A stretch of 64,000 nucleotides of DNA from Halobaculum sp. XH14 (lineage in GTDB: Archaea; Halobacteriota; Halobacteria; Halobacteriales; Haloferacaceae): the NCBI RefSeq assembly GCF_032116555.1, contig NZ_CP134949.1, forward strand, positions 1,860,001 to 1,924,000, read 5' to 3'. Under the pieces are notes generated by a model. It had not been told where the DNA came from. It saw only the letters and a program-made list of their open reading frames with translations, and made no database searches. Below are positions 33,472 through 42,512 of this stretch, piece after piece (the first letter of the stretch is position 1; every line of letters begins with the position of its first letter). The position numbers and the translations under genes are program-made.

Positions 33472-34557
33472 CTACTTCTTCAGGCCGCTCCCGGTGAGCG
33501 GCACGACCACGTCGTCCCCGCGGTCGAGGACCCCGCGGTCGCGGTACTCGGCCAGGGCCGCGGGCGCGACCGCCGACGTCGGCTCCACGTAGAAGCCCGC
33601 CGAACGCAACCGGTCGAGTTCGCGTTCGACGGGGCCGGAACCGAGCGCGATGGCGTCGCCGTCGGTGTCCTCGATGGCGTCCAGGATCTGCCCCTTCCGA
33701 ACCGGGTCGTCGATCCGGATGCCGTCGGCCGCGTCGTTCTCGCCGGCGACCGCGTCGGTCCCGTGGAGTTCCGCCGCGATGGGTGCGTGACCCGCCGCCT
33801 GCGCGCCGAACAGCCGCGGCATCGAGTCGGTCCAGCCGGCGTCCCGCAGCGCCCGGAACCCGCGATACGCGCCGAGGAACAGCGTGCCGTGCCCGAGCGG
33901 GAGCACCACGGCGTCGGGGACTGCCCAGTCGCGCTGGAGCGCCGTCTCGTATGCGAACGTCGCGGTACCCGCGAAGAACGCGGGGTTCCAGGCGTGGCTG
34001 GCGTACCAGCCGTCGCCCGCTTCCACCGCCTCGATGCAGGCCTCGGTCGTCGCCCGCCGCGGCCCCTCGGTCTTCACCGGCCTCGCGCCCGCACGGCGGA
34101 TGGCGCGCAGTTTCGCGTCGGTCACCGACGCCGGGACGTAGATGTCGGCGTCGATTCCGGCCCTCGCCGCGTAGGTGGCGATGGCGGCACCGGCGTTCCC
34201 CGAGGAGTCCTCGACGAGCGTGTCGACCCCGAGCGCGGCCGCGCGCGAGACGGTCACGGTCGCGCCGCGGTCCTTGAACGACCCCGACGGGAACACGTAC
34301 TCCAGCTTGAATCCCGCGTCCCAGTCCGTGGCGTCGACGAGGGGGGTCATCCCTTCACCCAGCGTCGCCGCCGGCGACTCGGGGATGAACGCCGAGAAGG
34401 ACCAGAGCCCGTCGCGGGCGTCGAACGACGCCGGGTCCGGCGCGGGGCCGTCGGGGAGCGGTCGGTCGGCGTACTCCAGCGGCTGGCCGCACTCGCAGCG
34501 CCAGCGGTCGGCGTACTCGGTGCCGCAGGCGGGACAGCGGAGCGGCGGAGCGGTCAT
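33472..34557 (-). CDS. thrC: Threonine synthase-like PLP enzyme
   Basis: 361 residues. An N-terminal zinc ribbon (C8, C11, C21, C23) is followed by a fold-type II PLP domain: the cofactor Lys is K95 in SGSFKDRGA and the phosphate/substrate loop is SSGNAGAA (about 119-126). GEGMTPLV precedes it. Threonine synthase converts O-phosphohomoserine to threonine. The ribbon and SGSFKDRG motif support this, but haloarchaea commonly carry several paralogues, so the physiological substrate is not certain. No homoserine kinase or dehydrogenase gene is nearby. Confidence 0.82.
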   Translation of the reverse strand: MTAPPLRCPACGTEYADRWRCECGQPLEYADRPLPDGPAPDPASFDARDGLWSFSAFIPESPAATLGEGMTPLVDATDWDAGFKLEYVFPSGSFKDRGATVTVSRAAALGVDTLVEDSSGNAGAAIATYAARAGIDADIYVPASVTDAKLRAIRRAGARPVKTEGPRRATTEACIEAVEAGDGWYASHAWNPAFFAGTATFAYETALQRDWAVPDAVVLPLGHGTLFLGAYRGFRALRDAGWTDSMPRLFGAQAAGHAPIAAELHGTDAVAGENDAADGIRIDDPVRKGQILDAIEDTDGDAIALGSGPVERELDRLRSAGFYVEPTSAVAPAALAEYRDRGVLDRGDDVVVPLTGSGLKK

Positions 34558-34628
34558 GGCGGTGGCTCGTGTCGGAGCGAACCAGTAGGTGACGGTTCAG
34601 GCTCGGGCAGCCGAATCCGGCATTCGAC

Positions 34629-34687
34629 GAGCGACCGAGTCGGTTCTCCGTGAACGAGGCGTGGCGAAGCCACGCCGAGCGACCGAG
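34629..34687. repeat. Hairpin flanked by direct repeats
   Basis: In the 234-nt gap between two minus-strand genes, an 8-bp perfect stem ggcgtggc/gccacgcc with loop gaa (34658-34676) is flanked by the 11-nt direct repeat gagcgaccgag (34629-34639 and 34677-34687), followed by cattttgc. It resembles dispersed haloarchaeal intergenic repeats and might act as a terminator or RNA processing site. Confidence 0.5.
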
Positions 34688-34791
34688 CGGCATTTTGCAC
34701 GGACGGTGGTTGGGGGGTCCGGCCGCAGCGCGTCGACTCCGCCGACGCGCGAGGAGATGGCCCCGAAAGGAGGTTCCCGCGAGCGGTCCGT

Positions 34792-35751
34792 TCAGAACTG
34801 GTCGACGTCGGTCCCGACCGAGCAGACGTACTCGCCGGTCGCGACCTGGGGCAGGCGACGCGTCCGCCAGAACACGCCGTCGCTGTCGGCGGTGACGCGA
34901 CCCTTGACGGTGCCGAACGGGTCGCTCACCTCGAACAGGCTGTCGCCCGACTCGACGCGCTCGCCCAGTTCCGCCTCGAAGGTGACCAGTCCCCCGGAGG
35001 GCGACCCGTACTGGTCGAAGCCGTGTGCGCGGGTCTGCTTCGAGAGGGACACGTCGCCGTCGAGGAAGCCGTAGAACCGGAGGACGCGGAACATCCCCTC
35101 GACGCCGCGCTGGATGCTGGACTCGTCCCAGCCGACCGCGCCGCCGAGTTCGGGGTCGATGGTGGGAATGCCCTCGTCGGGAGCGACGCGGGCGAGCTGG
35201 CCGTCCGGGCCCTTCTGGTCGAGGACGTGGCCGACGCCGAACGCCTTGGCGAGTTCGAGACACTCGCGGTGGAGGCCGTGGCGGGGGCCACACCGGACCC
35301 TGACCTCGTCGATCATCCGGCTGGTCGACCCCTGGTGGAGGTCGACGACGAGGTCCGCGCGCCCTGCGACCTCGAACGTCGCGGCGGCGATGCGCTCGGA
35401 GGAGGTCCCGTTCGCGTCGCCGGGGTACGCCCGGTTCATCTTCGTGTCGTCGATGGGGTTGCGGTGCTCGGCGACCTGGAACGCGTGGTAGTTGACGATG
35501 CCGACGACGAGGATCTCGCCCGCGAGTTCCGTCGGGTCGACCCCCGGCACGAACCGGTTGAGGACGCCGAGGCCGTTGAGTTCGTCGCCGTCGCTGACCG
35601 CCTGCACGTACAGCGTCTTGCCGTCCGCGGCGCCGTTGAGCACCGCGACGGGGAGCCCGACCGTCGAGCCGTCCCGGGTCTCGCCGACCTCGAGCCGGCC
35701 CGTGTCGAACTCCCCGGGGGCCGCGCTCGCGGTCCCGAGCGTGGTTGCCAT
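34792..35751 (-). CDS. Succinylglutamate desuccinylase/aspartoacylase-family zinc carboxypeptidase
   Basis: 319 residues from ATG 35751 (MATTLGTASAAPG); the open frame further upstream is outside normal composition. The metal site of the family is seen as EHRNPIDDTKMNRAYPG (a Glu/His and Asn-Arg pair) and VDLHQGS with a second His. A C-terminal beta barrel (GLVTFEAELGERVESGDSL) is of the lipoyl-like type found in these proteins. It hydrolyses an N-acyl amino acid; the acyl and amino-acid groups are unknown. It is divergent from the M24 gene with a 161-nt spacer. Confidence 0.85.
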   Translation of the reverse strand: MATTLGTASAAPGEFDTGRLEVGETRDGSTVGLPVAVLNGAADGKTLYVQAVSDGDELNGLGVLNRFVPGVDPTELAGEILVVGIVNYHAFQVAEHRNPIDDTKMNRAYPGDANGTSSERIAAATFEVAGRADLVVDLHQGSTSRMIDEVRVRCGPRHGLHRECLELAKAFGVGHVLDQKGPDGQLARVAPDEGIPTIDPELGGAVGWDESSIQRGVEGMFRVLRFYGFLDGDVSLSKQTRAHGFDQYGSPSGGLVTFEAELGERVESGDSLFEVSDPFGTVKGRVTADSDGVFWRTRRLPQVATGEYVCSVGTDVDQF

Positions 35752-35912
35752 TACACGCGTTCTCACACCGGCCCGCCTTGAGGGGTTCGGTCCGCGAACG
35801 GGGTCGCCCGAGGGAAGCCCACTCCGCGGGTCAGCCGCCCGCGTGATCCTGGCGTCGGGCAGTCCCGATCGACCGCCGGGATTCAAGCCGACGGCGACGC
35901 CAGTTCGACCCG

Positions 35913-37007
35913 ATGGTCGACATCGACGACCGCGAGATGCGGCTCGACCGGTACCTCGAATCCGACGGCTACGACGCGGTCTGGTTCGCGCGCCCGAACG
36001 CGTTCGCCTGGGCGACCGGCGGGCGTAACTGGGTCGACGCGGCGGCGGACGTGGGCGACGCGGCGGTCGGCTACCTCGGTGACGGCGAGTGGACGGTCGT
36101 CACGAACAACATCGAGGCCGAACGCATCGCCGCCGAGGAGCTCCCCGCGGAGCTGTCGATGAGCGTCGCGGCCGACGACTGGTACGAGGCGGGGCTGGCC
36201 GACTCCGTCGCCGCCCGCTCGCCGACGCCCGCGGCCGCCGACTTCGACGTGCCCGGCCTCGACACGGTGAACTCCATGCGCCTTCGGCTCCGCCTCGCCG
36301 CGGAGGACCTCCGCCGGTACCGGGAACTCGGACGCGAGGCCGCGCTCGCGCTGGAAACCGTCTGCCGGGAACTCGAACCGGGAGACACCGAGCACGAGGT
36401 GGCCGCGGGGCTCCGCATCTCGCTCGCGTCACGGAACATCGACGCGCCGGTCGTCCTCGTCGGCGGCGGCGAGCGCGCACCCGAGTACCGGCACCCGACG
36501 CCGACCGACGCCGCGCTCGGCGACTACGCGGTCGTCATCGTCACCGCCCGGCGCGCGGGGCTCCACGCGTCGCTGACCCGGACGGTCGCGTTCGATCCGC
36601 CCGAGTGGTTGGCCGAGCGCCACGTCGCCGCCCAGCGCGTCGAGGCGAGTGCGCTGGCTGCGACCCGGGCGGCCGCACGGAGGGGGGGAACCGCCGGCGA
36701 CGTGTTCGCGGAGATCCGGGACGCCTACGCCGACGAGGGGTTCGAGGGCGAGTGGCGGCGCCACCATCAGGGCGGCGCGACCGGCTACGCGGGGCGCGAG
36801 TGGTTCGCGTCCCCCGGAAGCGACGCGCCGGTCGTCCCCGGGGCGGCCTACGCCTGGAACCCCACGGTACGGGGGGCAAAGAGCGAGGACACCGCGTACG
36901 TGACCGCCGACGAAGTCGAGGTGCTGACCGACACGGGGCGCTGGCCCACGGACACGGTCGAGGTCGACGGCCTGACGCTCGAACGGCCCTCGGTGCTTGA
37001 ACCGTAG
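35913..37007 (+). CDS. M24 peptidase-fold protein, probably without the full metal site
   Basis: 364 residues with a creatinase-type N-terminal domain (1-120) and a pita-bread C-terminal domain (125-364). The two metal-binding Asp residues expected in the DxG...D-x-TRT motif are Thr211 and Ser220 (VVIVTARRAGLHASLTRTV). A His remains in HHQGGATGYAGRE (284-296) and a Glu in KSEDT (323-327). Active prolidases and aminopeptidase P need all five ligands, so this protein may use another chemistry, be inactive or be a binding protein. Related M24-like proteins with the same changes exist, as I recall, so it is probably a stable subfamily and no simple decay. Confidence 0.82.
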   Translation: MVDIDDREMRLDRYLESDGYDAVWFARPNAFAWATGGRNWVDAAADVGDAAVGYLGDGEWTVVTNNIEAERIAAEELPAELSMSVAADDWYEAGLADSVAARSPTPAAADFDVPGLDTVNSMRLRLRLAAEDLRRYRELGREAALALETVCRELEPGDTEHEVAAGLRISLASRNIDAPVVLVGGGERAPEYRHPTPTDAALGDYAVVIVTARRAGLHASLTRTVAFDPPEWLAERHVAAQRVEASALAATRAAARRGGTAGDVFAEIRDAYADEGFEGEWRRHHQGGATGYAGREWFASPGSDAPVVPGAAYAWNPTVRGAKSEDTAYVTADEVEVLTDTGRWPTDTVEVDGLTLERPSVLEP

Positions 37008-37116
37008 CCGGACCGCGAGCGGCGTGGCAGCGTTCGAAGGGGTCCGTTTCGACCGGGAATCGCGTCCCCACGGCGCGAGGGGAAGCTTCATTGTGCCGTG
37101 GTGAACGTCTGTAAAC

Positions 37117-38391
37117 ATGTCGTGGTACGCAATCGACGCCATCGACGACTCCCTGGACGCCACGCGGGCGTTCCTGTTCCCGTTCTCGCTCGGGCGCTGG
37201 GCCCGGCTCGCCCTCATCACGCTGCTGATCGGCGGCGGCGGAGCAGGGGTACAGAACGTGTCCCAATCCGCGAACTCCGTCGGCCAGTTCGCCGGCTCCG
37301 GCACCGGGCCGGGAGGCCCGGGCGGCAGTTCCTTCGCGCTCGCGACGCTGTTCGGCGGCGCATCGCCGGGCGGCGGCCCGCTCGGAGCGAACGCGCTCGC
37401 GCAGGTCGGCCAGCCCGTCTCCGGCGCGTTACCGGCCGCGGTCGGCATCGTCGGACTGCTCGTCATCGCGGCGGTCGTGTTGCTGGCGATACTCGTCGCG
37501 ATCGCCTCGCCGGTGCTCGAGTTCGTGTTCGTCCACGCCATCGCGCGGGACGAGGTGCGGATCCGCGGCCCGTTCAAGCGGCACTTCTGGAAGGGGATCC
37601 GGCTGCTGTTGTTCCGAATCGGACTCACGATCCTGTTCGCGCTCCCGTTCGTCATCGCGGGCGCGGTGTACTACTTCGGGTTCCACGGGACGCCCCCGCT
37701 CGGGCTCGGCCCGATCCTCGGCATCGTCTTCCTGGTAGTCCTCTGGTTCCTGCTGTTCGCGCTCGTGATGGGGTTCACGACCCAGTTCGTCGTCCCGGTC
37801 ATGTACGTCGACGACTCGGGCGTGCTGGCAGGCTGGTCGGAGGTCTGGTCGCTGCTGGGCGGCGAGAAGGTCCAGACGGTCGTCTACCTGTTCATGCACC
37901 TGCTGGTGGGAATCGGCGTCGCGATCGTCCGCGGTCTGCTCACGCTGCTCGGACTGATCCCCGTCGGCATCATCTCGGTGATCGTCGGACTCGCTGCGGG
38001 GACGGTTGTCGGCGGGACGGTCGCGCCGGACCTCGGCATCGGCATCGGGTTCCTGGCGGGACTGGCCGTCGGGGTCCCGCTGTACTTCGTGTTCGTCTTC
38101 CTCCCGCTGAACGTGTTGACCCAGACGTACATCCGCACGTTCGAGCTAGCCTCCCTCGCCGGCTTCTCGTCCCGATACGACACGCTGGGTCGGTACCGGG
38201 ACGGCTCGAGCGACGACGAAGGCGGATCGAACGACGACGGTGACGGGTCCGACGGCGACGGCGGAACCGCCGCCACCGGTCGGCCCGACGACGAGGACGA
38301 CTTCGACGAGTTCGTCGCCGCCGAGGACCTCGTGGACGACGAGGGGGAGTCCGACGGCGTGCGGGATAGTGGAACGACCCCCGCTGCGTGA
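37117..38391 (+). CDS. Multi-spanning membrane protein (DUF7544-like)
   Basis: 424 residues. Glycine-rich N-terminal region (about 42-105), then six hydrophobic segments (about 107-135, 160-185, 193-215, 250-285, 290-325), ending in a long acidic tail (about 355-424, Asp/Gly/Ser) that faces the cytoplasm. The opening MSWYAIDAIDDSLDATRAFL and the motif YVDDSGVLAGWSEVWSL match a haloarchaeal DUF7544 family as I recall it. No enzymatic motif. A TATA-like cttcattg lies at about -27. Followed by malic enzyme on the same strand, 45 nt away, with its own T-rich promoter. Confidence 0.72.
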   Translation: MSWYAIDAIDDSLDATRAFLFPFSLGRWARLALITLLIGGGGAGVQNVSQSANSVGQFAGSGTGPGGPGGSSFALATLFGGASPGGGPLGANALAQVGQPVSGALPAAVGIVGLLVIAAVVLLAILVAIASPVLEFVFVHAIARDEVRIRGPFKRHFWKGIRLLLFRIGLTILFALPFVIAGAVYYFGFHGTPPLGLGPILGIVFLVVLWFLLFALVMGFTTQFVVPVMYVDDSGVLAGWSEVWSLLGGEKVQTVVYLFMHLLVGIGVAIVRGLLTLLGLIPVGIISVIVGLAAGTVVGGTVAPDLGIGIGFLAGLAVGVPLYFVFVFLPLNVLTQTYIRTFELASLAGFSSRYDTLGRYRDGSSDDEGGSNDDGDGSDGDGGTAATGRPDDEDDFDEFVAAEDLVDDEGESDGVRDSGTTPAA

Positions 38392-38436
38392 AGTCCGCTC
38401 GGTAGCTTTTTCCGCGGTCCGGCGGTCCCTCGACCC

Positions 38437-40689
38437 ATGGGACTGGACGACGACGCACGGGAGTACCATCGCGAGGACCCGCCGGGGAAGATAGAGATCT
38501 CGACGACGAAACCGACGAACACGCAGCGTGACCTCTCACTGGCCTACTCGCCCGGCGTCGCCGCGCCGTGTCTCGACATCGCCGAGGATCCCGAGGCGGC
38601 CTACGAGTACACCGCCAAGGGGAACCTCGTCGGCGTCGTCTCCAACGGTTCTGCGGTGCTCGGCCTCGGCGACATCGGCGCGCAGGCCTCGAAACCCGTC
38701 ATGGAGGGGAAGGGCGTCCTGTTCAAGCGCTTCGCCGACATCGACGTGTTCGACATCGAACTCGACCAGCAGGACCCCGAGGACATCATCACCTCCGTCG
38801 CGGCGATGGAGCCGACGTTCGGCGGCATCAACCTCGAAGACATCACCGCGCCCGAGTGCTTCGAGATCGAATCGCGCCTGCGCGAGGAGATGGACGTGCC
38901 CGTGTTCCACGACGACCAGCACGGCACCGCGATCATCTCCGGTGCCGCGCTCATCAACGCCGCCGACATCGCGGACAAGGCGCTCTCGGAGCTGAAGATC
39001 GTCTTCTCGGGCGCCGGCGCGTCGGCGATCGCGACCGCGCGGTTCTACGTCTCGCTCGGGGCCGACCCGGACAACGTCCTCATGTGTGACTCCTCGGGCA
39101 TCATCACCGAGTCGCGCGCCGATGAGGTCAACGAGTTCAAGCGGGAGTTCGCCCGCGACGTCCCGGAGGGCGACCTCGCCACGGCGATGGAGGGCGCGGA
39201 CGTGTTCGTCGGGCTCTCGGTGGGTGGCATCGTGGACGGGGAGATGGTGCGTTCGATGGCCGCGGACCCGATCATCTTCGCCATGGCGAACCCAGACCCG
39301 GAGATCGCCTACGAGGACGCGAAGGACGCACGCGAGGACACGGTCATCATGGCGACCGGCCGCTCGGACTACCCCAATCAGGTGAACAACGTGCTCGGCT
39401 TCCCGTTCATCTTCCGGGGCGCGCTCGACGCGCGGGCGACCGACATCAACGAGGAGATGAAACGCGCGGCCGCCGAGGCGCTCGCCGACCTCGCCCGACA
39501 GGACGTCCCCGACGCGGTCGTGAAGGCCTACGGCGACCAGCCGCTCCAGTTCGGCGCGGACTACGTCATCCCGAAGCCGCTCGACCCGCGCGTGCTGTTC
39601 CAGGTCGCCCCCGCCGTCGCGGAGGCGGCGATGGACTCGGGCGTCGCGCGGAGCGAACTCGACGCCGACGAGTACGCCGAGCGGCTCGAAGCGCGGCTGG
39701 GCAAGAGCCGCGAGATGATGCGCGTCGTGCTCAACAAGGCCCGGTCGGAGCCGAAACGCGTCGCGCTCGCGGAGGGGACCGACGAGAAGATGATCCGTGC
39801 GGCCTACCAGCTACGAGAGCAGGGCATCGCGGAGCCGGTGCTGCTCGGCGATCAGGATAGCATCGAGGCGACGACCGAGGAACTGGGGCTCGGGTTCGAC
39901 CCCGAGGTCGTCGACCCCGACGCGGACGGGATGGCCGACCGCTACGCGGACCGCCTGCACGAACTCCGCAAGCGGAAGGGCATCACCCGAACCGAGGCGG
40001 GCGAACTCGTCCGCCGTGACACTAACTACTTCGGGAGCGTCATGGTCGAGGAGGGCGACGCGGACGCGCTCCTGACGGGGCTCACCCACCATTACCCGTC
40101 GGCGCTCCGCCCGCCGCTGCAGGTCATCGGCACCGCCGAGGACGCCGACTACGCGGCCGGCGTGTACATGCTGACGTTCAAGAACCGGGTCGTGTTCTGT
40201 GCGGACGCGACGGTGAACCAGGAGCCCGACGAGGAGGTACTCGCCGAGGTGACCAAACACACGGCCGAACTCGCGCGGAGCTTCAACGTGGAGCCGCGCG
40301 CGGCGATGCTCTCGTACTCGAACTTCGGCTCCGTCGAGAACGAGGGGACGGCGAAGCCGCGCCGCGCGGTCGATCTGCTCCACGGCGACGCCGCCGTCGA
40401 CTTCCCCGTCGACGGCGAGATGCAGGCCGACACGGCAGTCGTCGAGGACATCCTCGAGGAGACGTACGACTTCTCGGAGCTCGACGGGCCGGCGAACGTG
40501 CTGGTGTTCCCGAACCTCGAAGCCGGGAACATCGGCTACAAGCTGCTCCAGCGGCTCGGCGGCGCGGAGGCGATCGGCCCGATGCTCGTCGGCATGGACA
40601 AGCCGGTCCACGTCCTCCAGCGCGGCGACGAAGTGAAGGACATCGTCAACCTCGCCGGCGTCGCCGTCGTCGACGCACAGAACGAGTAG
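38437..40689 (+). CDS. maeB: NADP-dependent malic enzyme with phosphotransacetylase-like domain
   Basis: 750 residues. The malic-enzyme part (1-420) contains YSPGVAAPC (37-45), [14 protein letters not shown] (90-103) with the catalytic Lys, metal-binding HDDQHGTA (158-165) and the coenzyme loop SGAGASA (191-197). The C-terminal part (about 430-750) is phosphotransacetylase-like, as in bacterial MaeB, where it is regulatory (acetyl-CoA sensing) and inactive. The enzyme decarboxylates malate to pyruvate with NADP reduction, giving NADPH for lipid synthesis. A ctttttcc box about 27 nt upstream suggests a separate promoter. Confidence 0.93.
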   Translation: MGLDDDAREYHREDPPGKIEISTTKPTNTQRDLSLAYSPGVAAPCLDIAEDPEAAYEYTAKGNLVGVVSNGSAVLGLGDIGAQASKPVMEGKGVLFKRFADIDVFDIELDQQDPEDIITSVAAMEPTFGGINLEDITAPECFEIESRLREEMDVPVFHDDQHGTAIISGAALINAADIADKALSELKIVFSGAGASAIATARFYVSLGADPDNVLMCDSSGIITESRADEVNEFKREFARDVPEGDLATAMEGADVFVGLSVGGIVDGEMVRSMAADPIIFAMANPDPEIAYEDAKDAREDTVIMATGRSDYPNQVNNVLGFPFIFRGALDARATDINEEMKRAAAEALADLARQDVPDAVVKAYGDQPLQFGADYVIPKPLDPRVLFQVAPAVAEAAMDSGVARSELDADEYAERLEARLGKSREMMRVVLNKARSEPKRVALAEGTDEKMIRAAYQLREQGIAEPVLLGDQDSIEATTEELGLGFDPEVVDPDADGMADRYADRLHELRKRKGITRTEAGELVRRDTNYFGSVMVEEGDADALLTGLTHHYPSALRPPLQVIGTAEDADYAAGVYMLTFKNRVVFCADATVNQEPDEEVLAEVTKHTAELARSFNVEPRAAMLSYSNFGSVENEGTAKPRRAVDLLHGDAAVDFPVDGEMQADTAVVEDILEETYDFSELDGPANVLVFPNLEAGNIGYKLLQRLGGAEAIGPMLVGMDKPVHVLQRGDEVKDIVNLAGVAVVDAQNE

Positions 40690-40826
40690 GCCGGGCGTCG
40701 AACGCTCGGCCGGGCGGCCCCGGAAATTTATTTCATGATTTTTCGTTCTGAATCAGCAAGCGGCTGCCACGACGCCGGGAGAACCCCCTCACTGGTGGCC
40801 GATATCGGCGGACGAACATACCCAAG

Positions 40827-40834
40827 TATATAAG
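40827..40834 (+). promoter_or_regulatory. TATA box of the peptide-type ABC operon
   Basis: The bases tatataag are centred about 28 nt upstream of ATG 40859, a strong box A that predicts a leaderless mRNA. It rules out the in-frame TTG 40850 as start. Confidence 0.75.
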
Positions 40835-40858
40835 TCACCGTCCCACTACTTGCCACCC

Positions 40859-42505
40859 ATGTCCGACAGTGACACGACGAGGCGACGGTTCCTGACCGCT
40901 GCGGGTTCGGCTGCCGCGGCAGTATCGCTCGCCGGCTGTTCCGAGGGCGGCGACACGACGCCGACGCCGGGCGACGACGGGACGCCCGAGCCGACCGCGA
41001 CCGACTCGCCGGAGGGGACGCCGACCGAGCGCCCGGAGCCCGAGACCCGCGAGGGCTACCTCCAGCGGGCGAACCGACTGATCCACGACGAGGCACCGTG
41101 GGTGTTCCTCAACCGCCAGTACTCGGTGTACGGCCAGTCCACGGACATCGAGTGGTCGCCCCGGCGCGACGAGCGCGTGGCGGCGTACGCCATCTCGCCC
41201 GCGAACGACGATGGGGAGGACGTCGTGATGACCCAGTCCCAGATGGACTCGGGAGTCGACCCGCAGGATCACCGCGAGACGCCGACCGACAACATCGTCC
41301 TGCAGGCCTACGAGGGGCTCCTGGAGCGTGACGCCGAGGGTGCCATCGTCCAGAAGCTCGCGACCGACTACACCCGACTCGACGAGACGACCGTCCAGTT
41401 CACGGTTCGGGACGACGTCTCGTTCCACAGCGGCGACTCGCTGACGCCCGAGGACGTCTCGTTCTCGATCAACCGCATCGTCGACGACGAGGTCGGCATC
41501 GTCAGCCCCCAGTCCGACCAGCTCATCGGCGTCACCGGCGCCGAGGTCTCGAGCGAGAGCGACCGCACCGTCGACGTCTCGCTCAGCGGACTGAACCCGA
41601 TCGTCTTCCAGTCGTTCGCCACGTACTGTGACGTCATGAACAGGTCGTGGGTCGAGGAGAACGAGAACGCCTACGTGAACCAGAACATGGACGGGACCGG
41701 CCCGTTCGCCATGACCAACTACGAGCAGGGCGTCGAGGTCTCCTTCGAGCGCTACGAGGACTACTGGGACGAGCCGGCGGCCATCTCGACGTTCACGATC
41801 AACTCCGCGGGCGAGTCGTCGACGCGCGTCAACCGGCTCATCAGCGGCGAGAGCGACATCGCGGTGAACGTCCCGCCCCAGGAGGTCTCCCGCGTCGACG
41901 GCAACGACGGCACGGCCGTCTCGGCGGTGCCGTCCACCCGCGTGCTGTTCAACGGGATGCGCTACGACCTGGAGCCGTTCAGCTCCCCCGAGTTCCGGCA
42001 GGCGATCAACTACGCGATCGACCTCGACTCGATCATCCAGAACGTCCTGCAGACGTTCGGCGACCCGACCGGTCAGCCGACCCTCGAGGGGTTCTTCGGC
42101 TACAACGGCGATCTGGACCCGTACCCACAGGACCAGGAGATGGCCGAACAGCTCATCGAGGAGTCCGGTCACGCCGGCGCGGAGATCGAACTCGTGACGC
42201 CCATCGGCCGCTACCTCCGCGACGTCGAGATCGCACAGGCCGTCGGCGGGCAGGTCGACGAGCTCTCGAACGTCAGCGCAACCGTGCGGCAGGTGGAGTT
42301 CTCCACGCTCGTCAGCCAGGTGACCACGGGCAACATCGAGGACAAGCCCCCGTGGTACCTGCTCGGCTGGGGGAACGCGACGTTCGACGCGATCCAGACG
42401 ATCCAGCCGCTCCTCGCGTCCGACGGCTCGCTGACCTCATACAGCAACGAGGAACTCGACCGGCTCCTTGAGGAAGCACAGAGCCTCCCGAGCGAGAGCA
42501 ACTGA
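40859..42505 (+). CDS. Peptide-type ABC substrate-binding lipoprotein, apparently circularly permuted
   Basis: 548 residues. TRRRFLTAAG (7-16) is a Tat signal and SLAGC (23-27) the lipobox; a Thr/Pro/Glu linker runs to about 63. Residues 64-112 (REGYLQRANRLIHDEAPWVF, then a YSVYG motif) are homologous to the segment that in DppA/OppA proteins lies near the C-terminus. The expected mature N-terminus follows (MTQSQMDSGVDPQDHRE, 124-140), then the family 5 core (FTVRDDVSFHSGDSLTPEDV). The protein ends LLEEAQSLPSESN, exactly where REGYLQRAN would normally continue. The operon downstream has two permeases and two ATPases. Substrate likely a peptide or related compound; tight binding in this order is inferred only. 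Confidence 0.85.
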   Translation: MSDSDTTRRRFLTAAGSAAAAVSLAGCSEGGDTTPTPGDDGTPEPTATDSPEGTPTERPEPETREGYLQRANRLIHDEAPWVFLNRQYSVYGQSTDIEWSPRRDERVAAYAISPANDDGEDVVMTQSQMDSGVDPQDHRETPTDNIVLQAYEGLLERDAEGAIVQKLATDYTRLDETTVQFTVRDDVSFHSGDSLTPEDVSFSINRIVDDEVGIVSPQSDQLIGVTGAEVSSESDRTVDVSLSGLNPIVFQSFATYCDVMNRSWVEENENAYVNQNMDGTGPFAMTNYEQGVEVSFERYEDYWDEPAAISTFTINSAGESSTRVNRLISGESDIAVNVPPQEVSRVDGNDGTAVSAVPSTRVLFNGMRYDLEPFSSPEFRQAINYAIDLDSIIQNVLQTFGDPTGQPTLEGFFGYNGDLDPYPQDQEMAEQLIEESGHAGAEIELVTPIGRYLRDVEIAQAVGGQVDELSNVSATVRQVEFSTLVSQVTTGNIEDKPPWYLLGWGNATFDAIQTIQPLLASDGSLTSYSNEELDRLLEEAQSLPSESN

Positions 42506-42512
42506 GTTGGCC

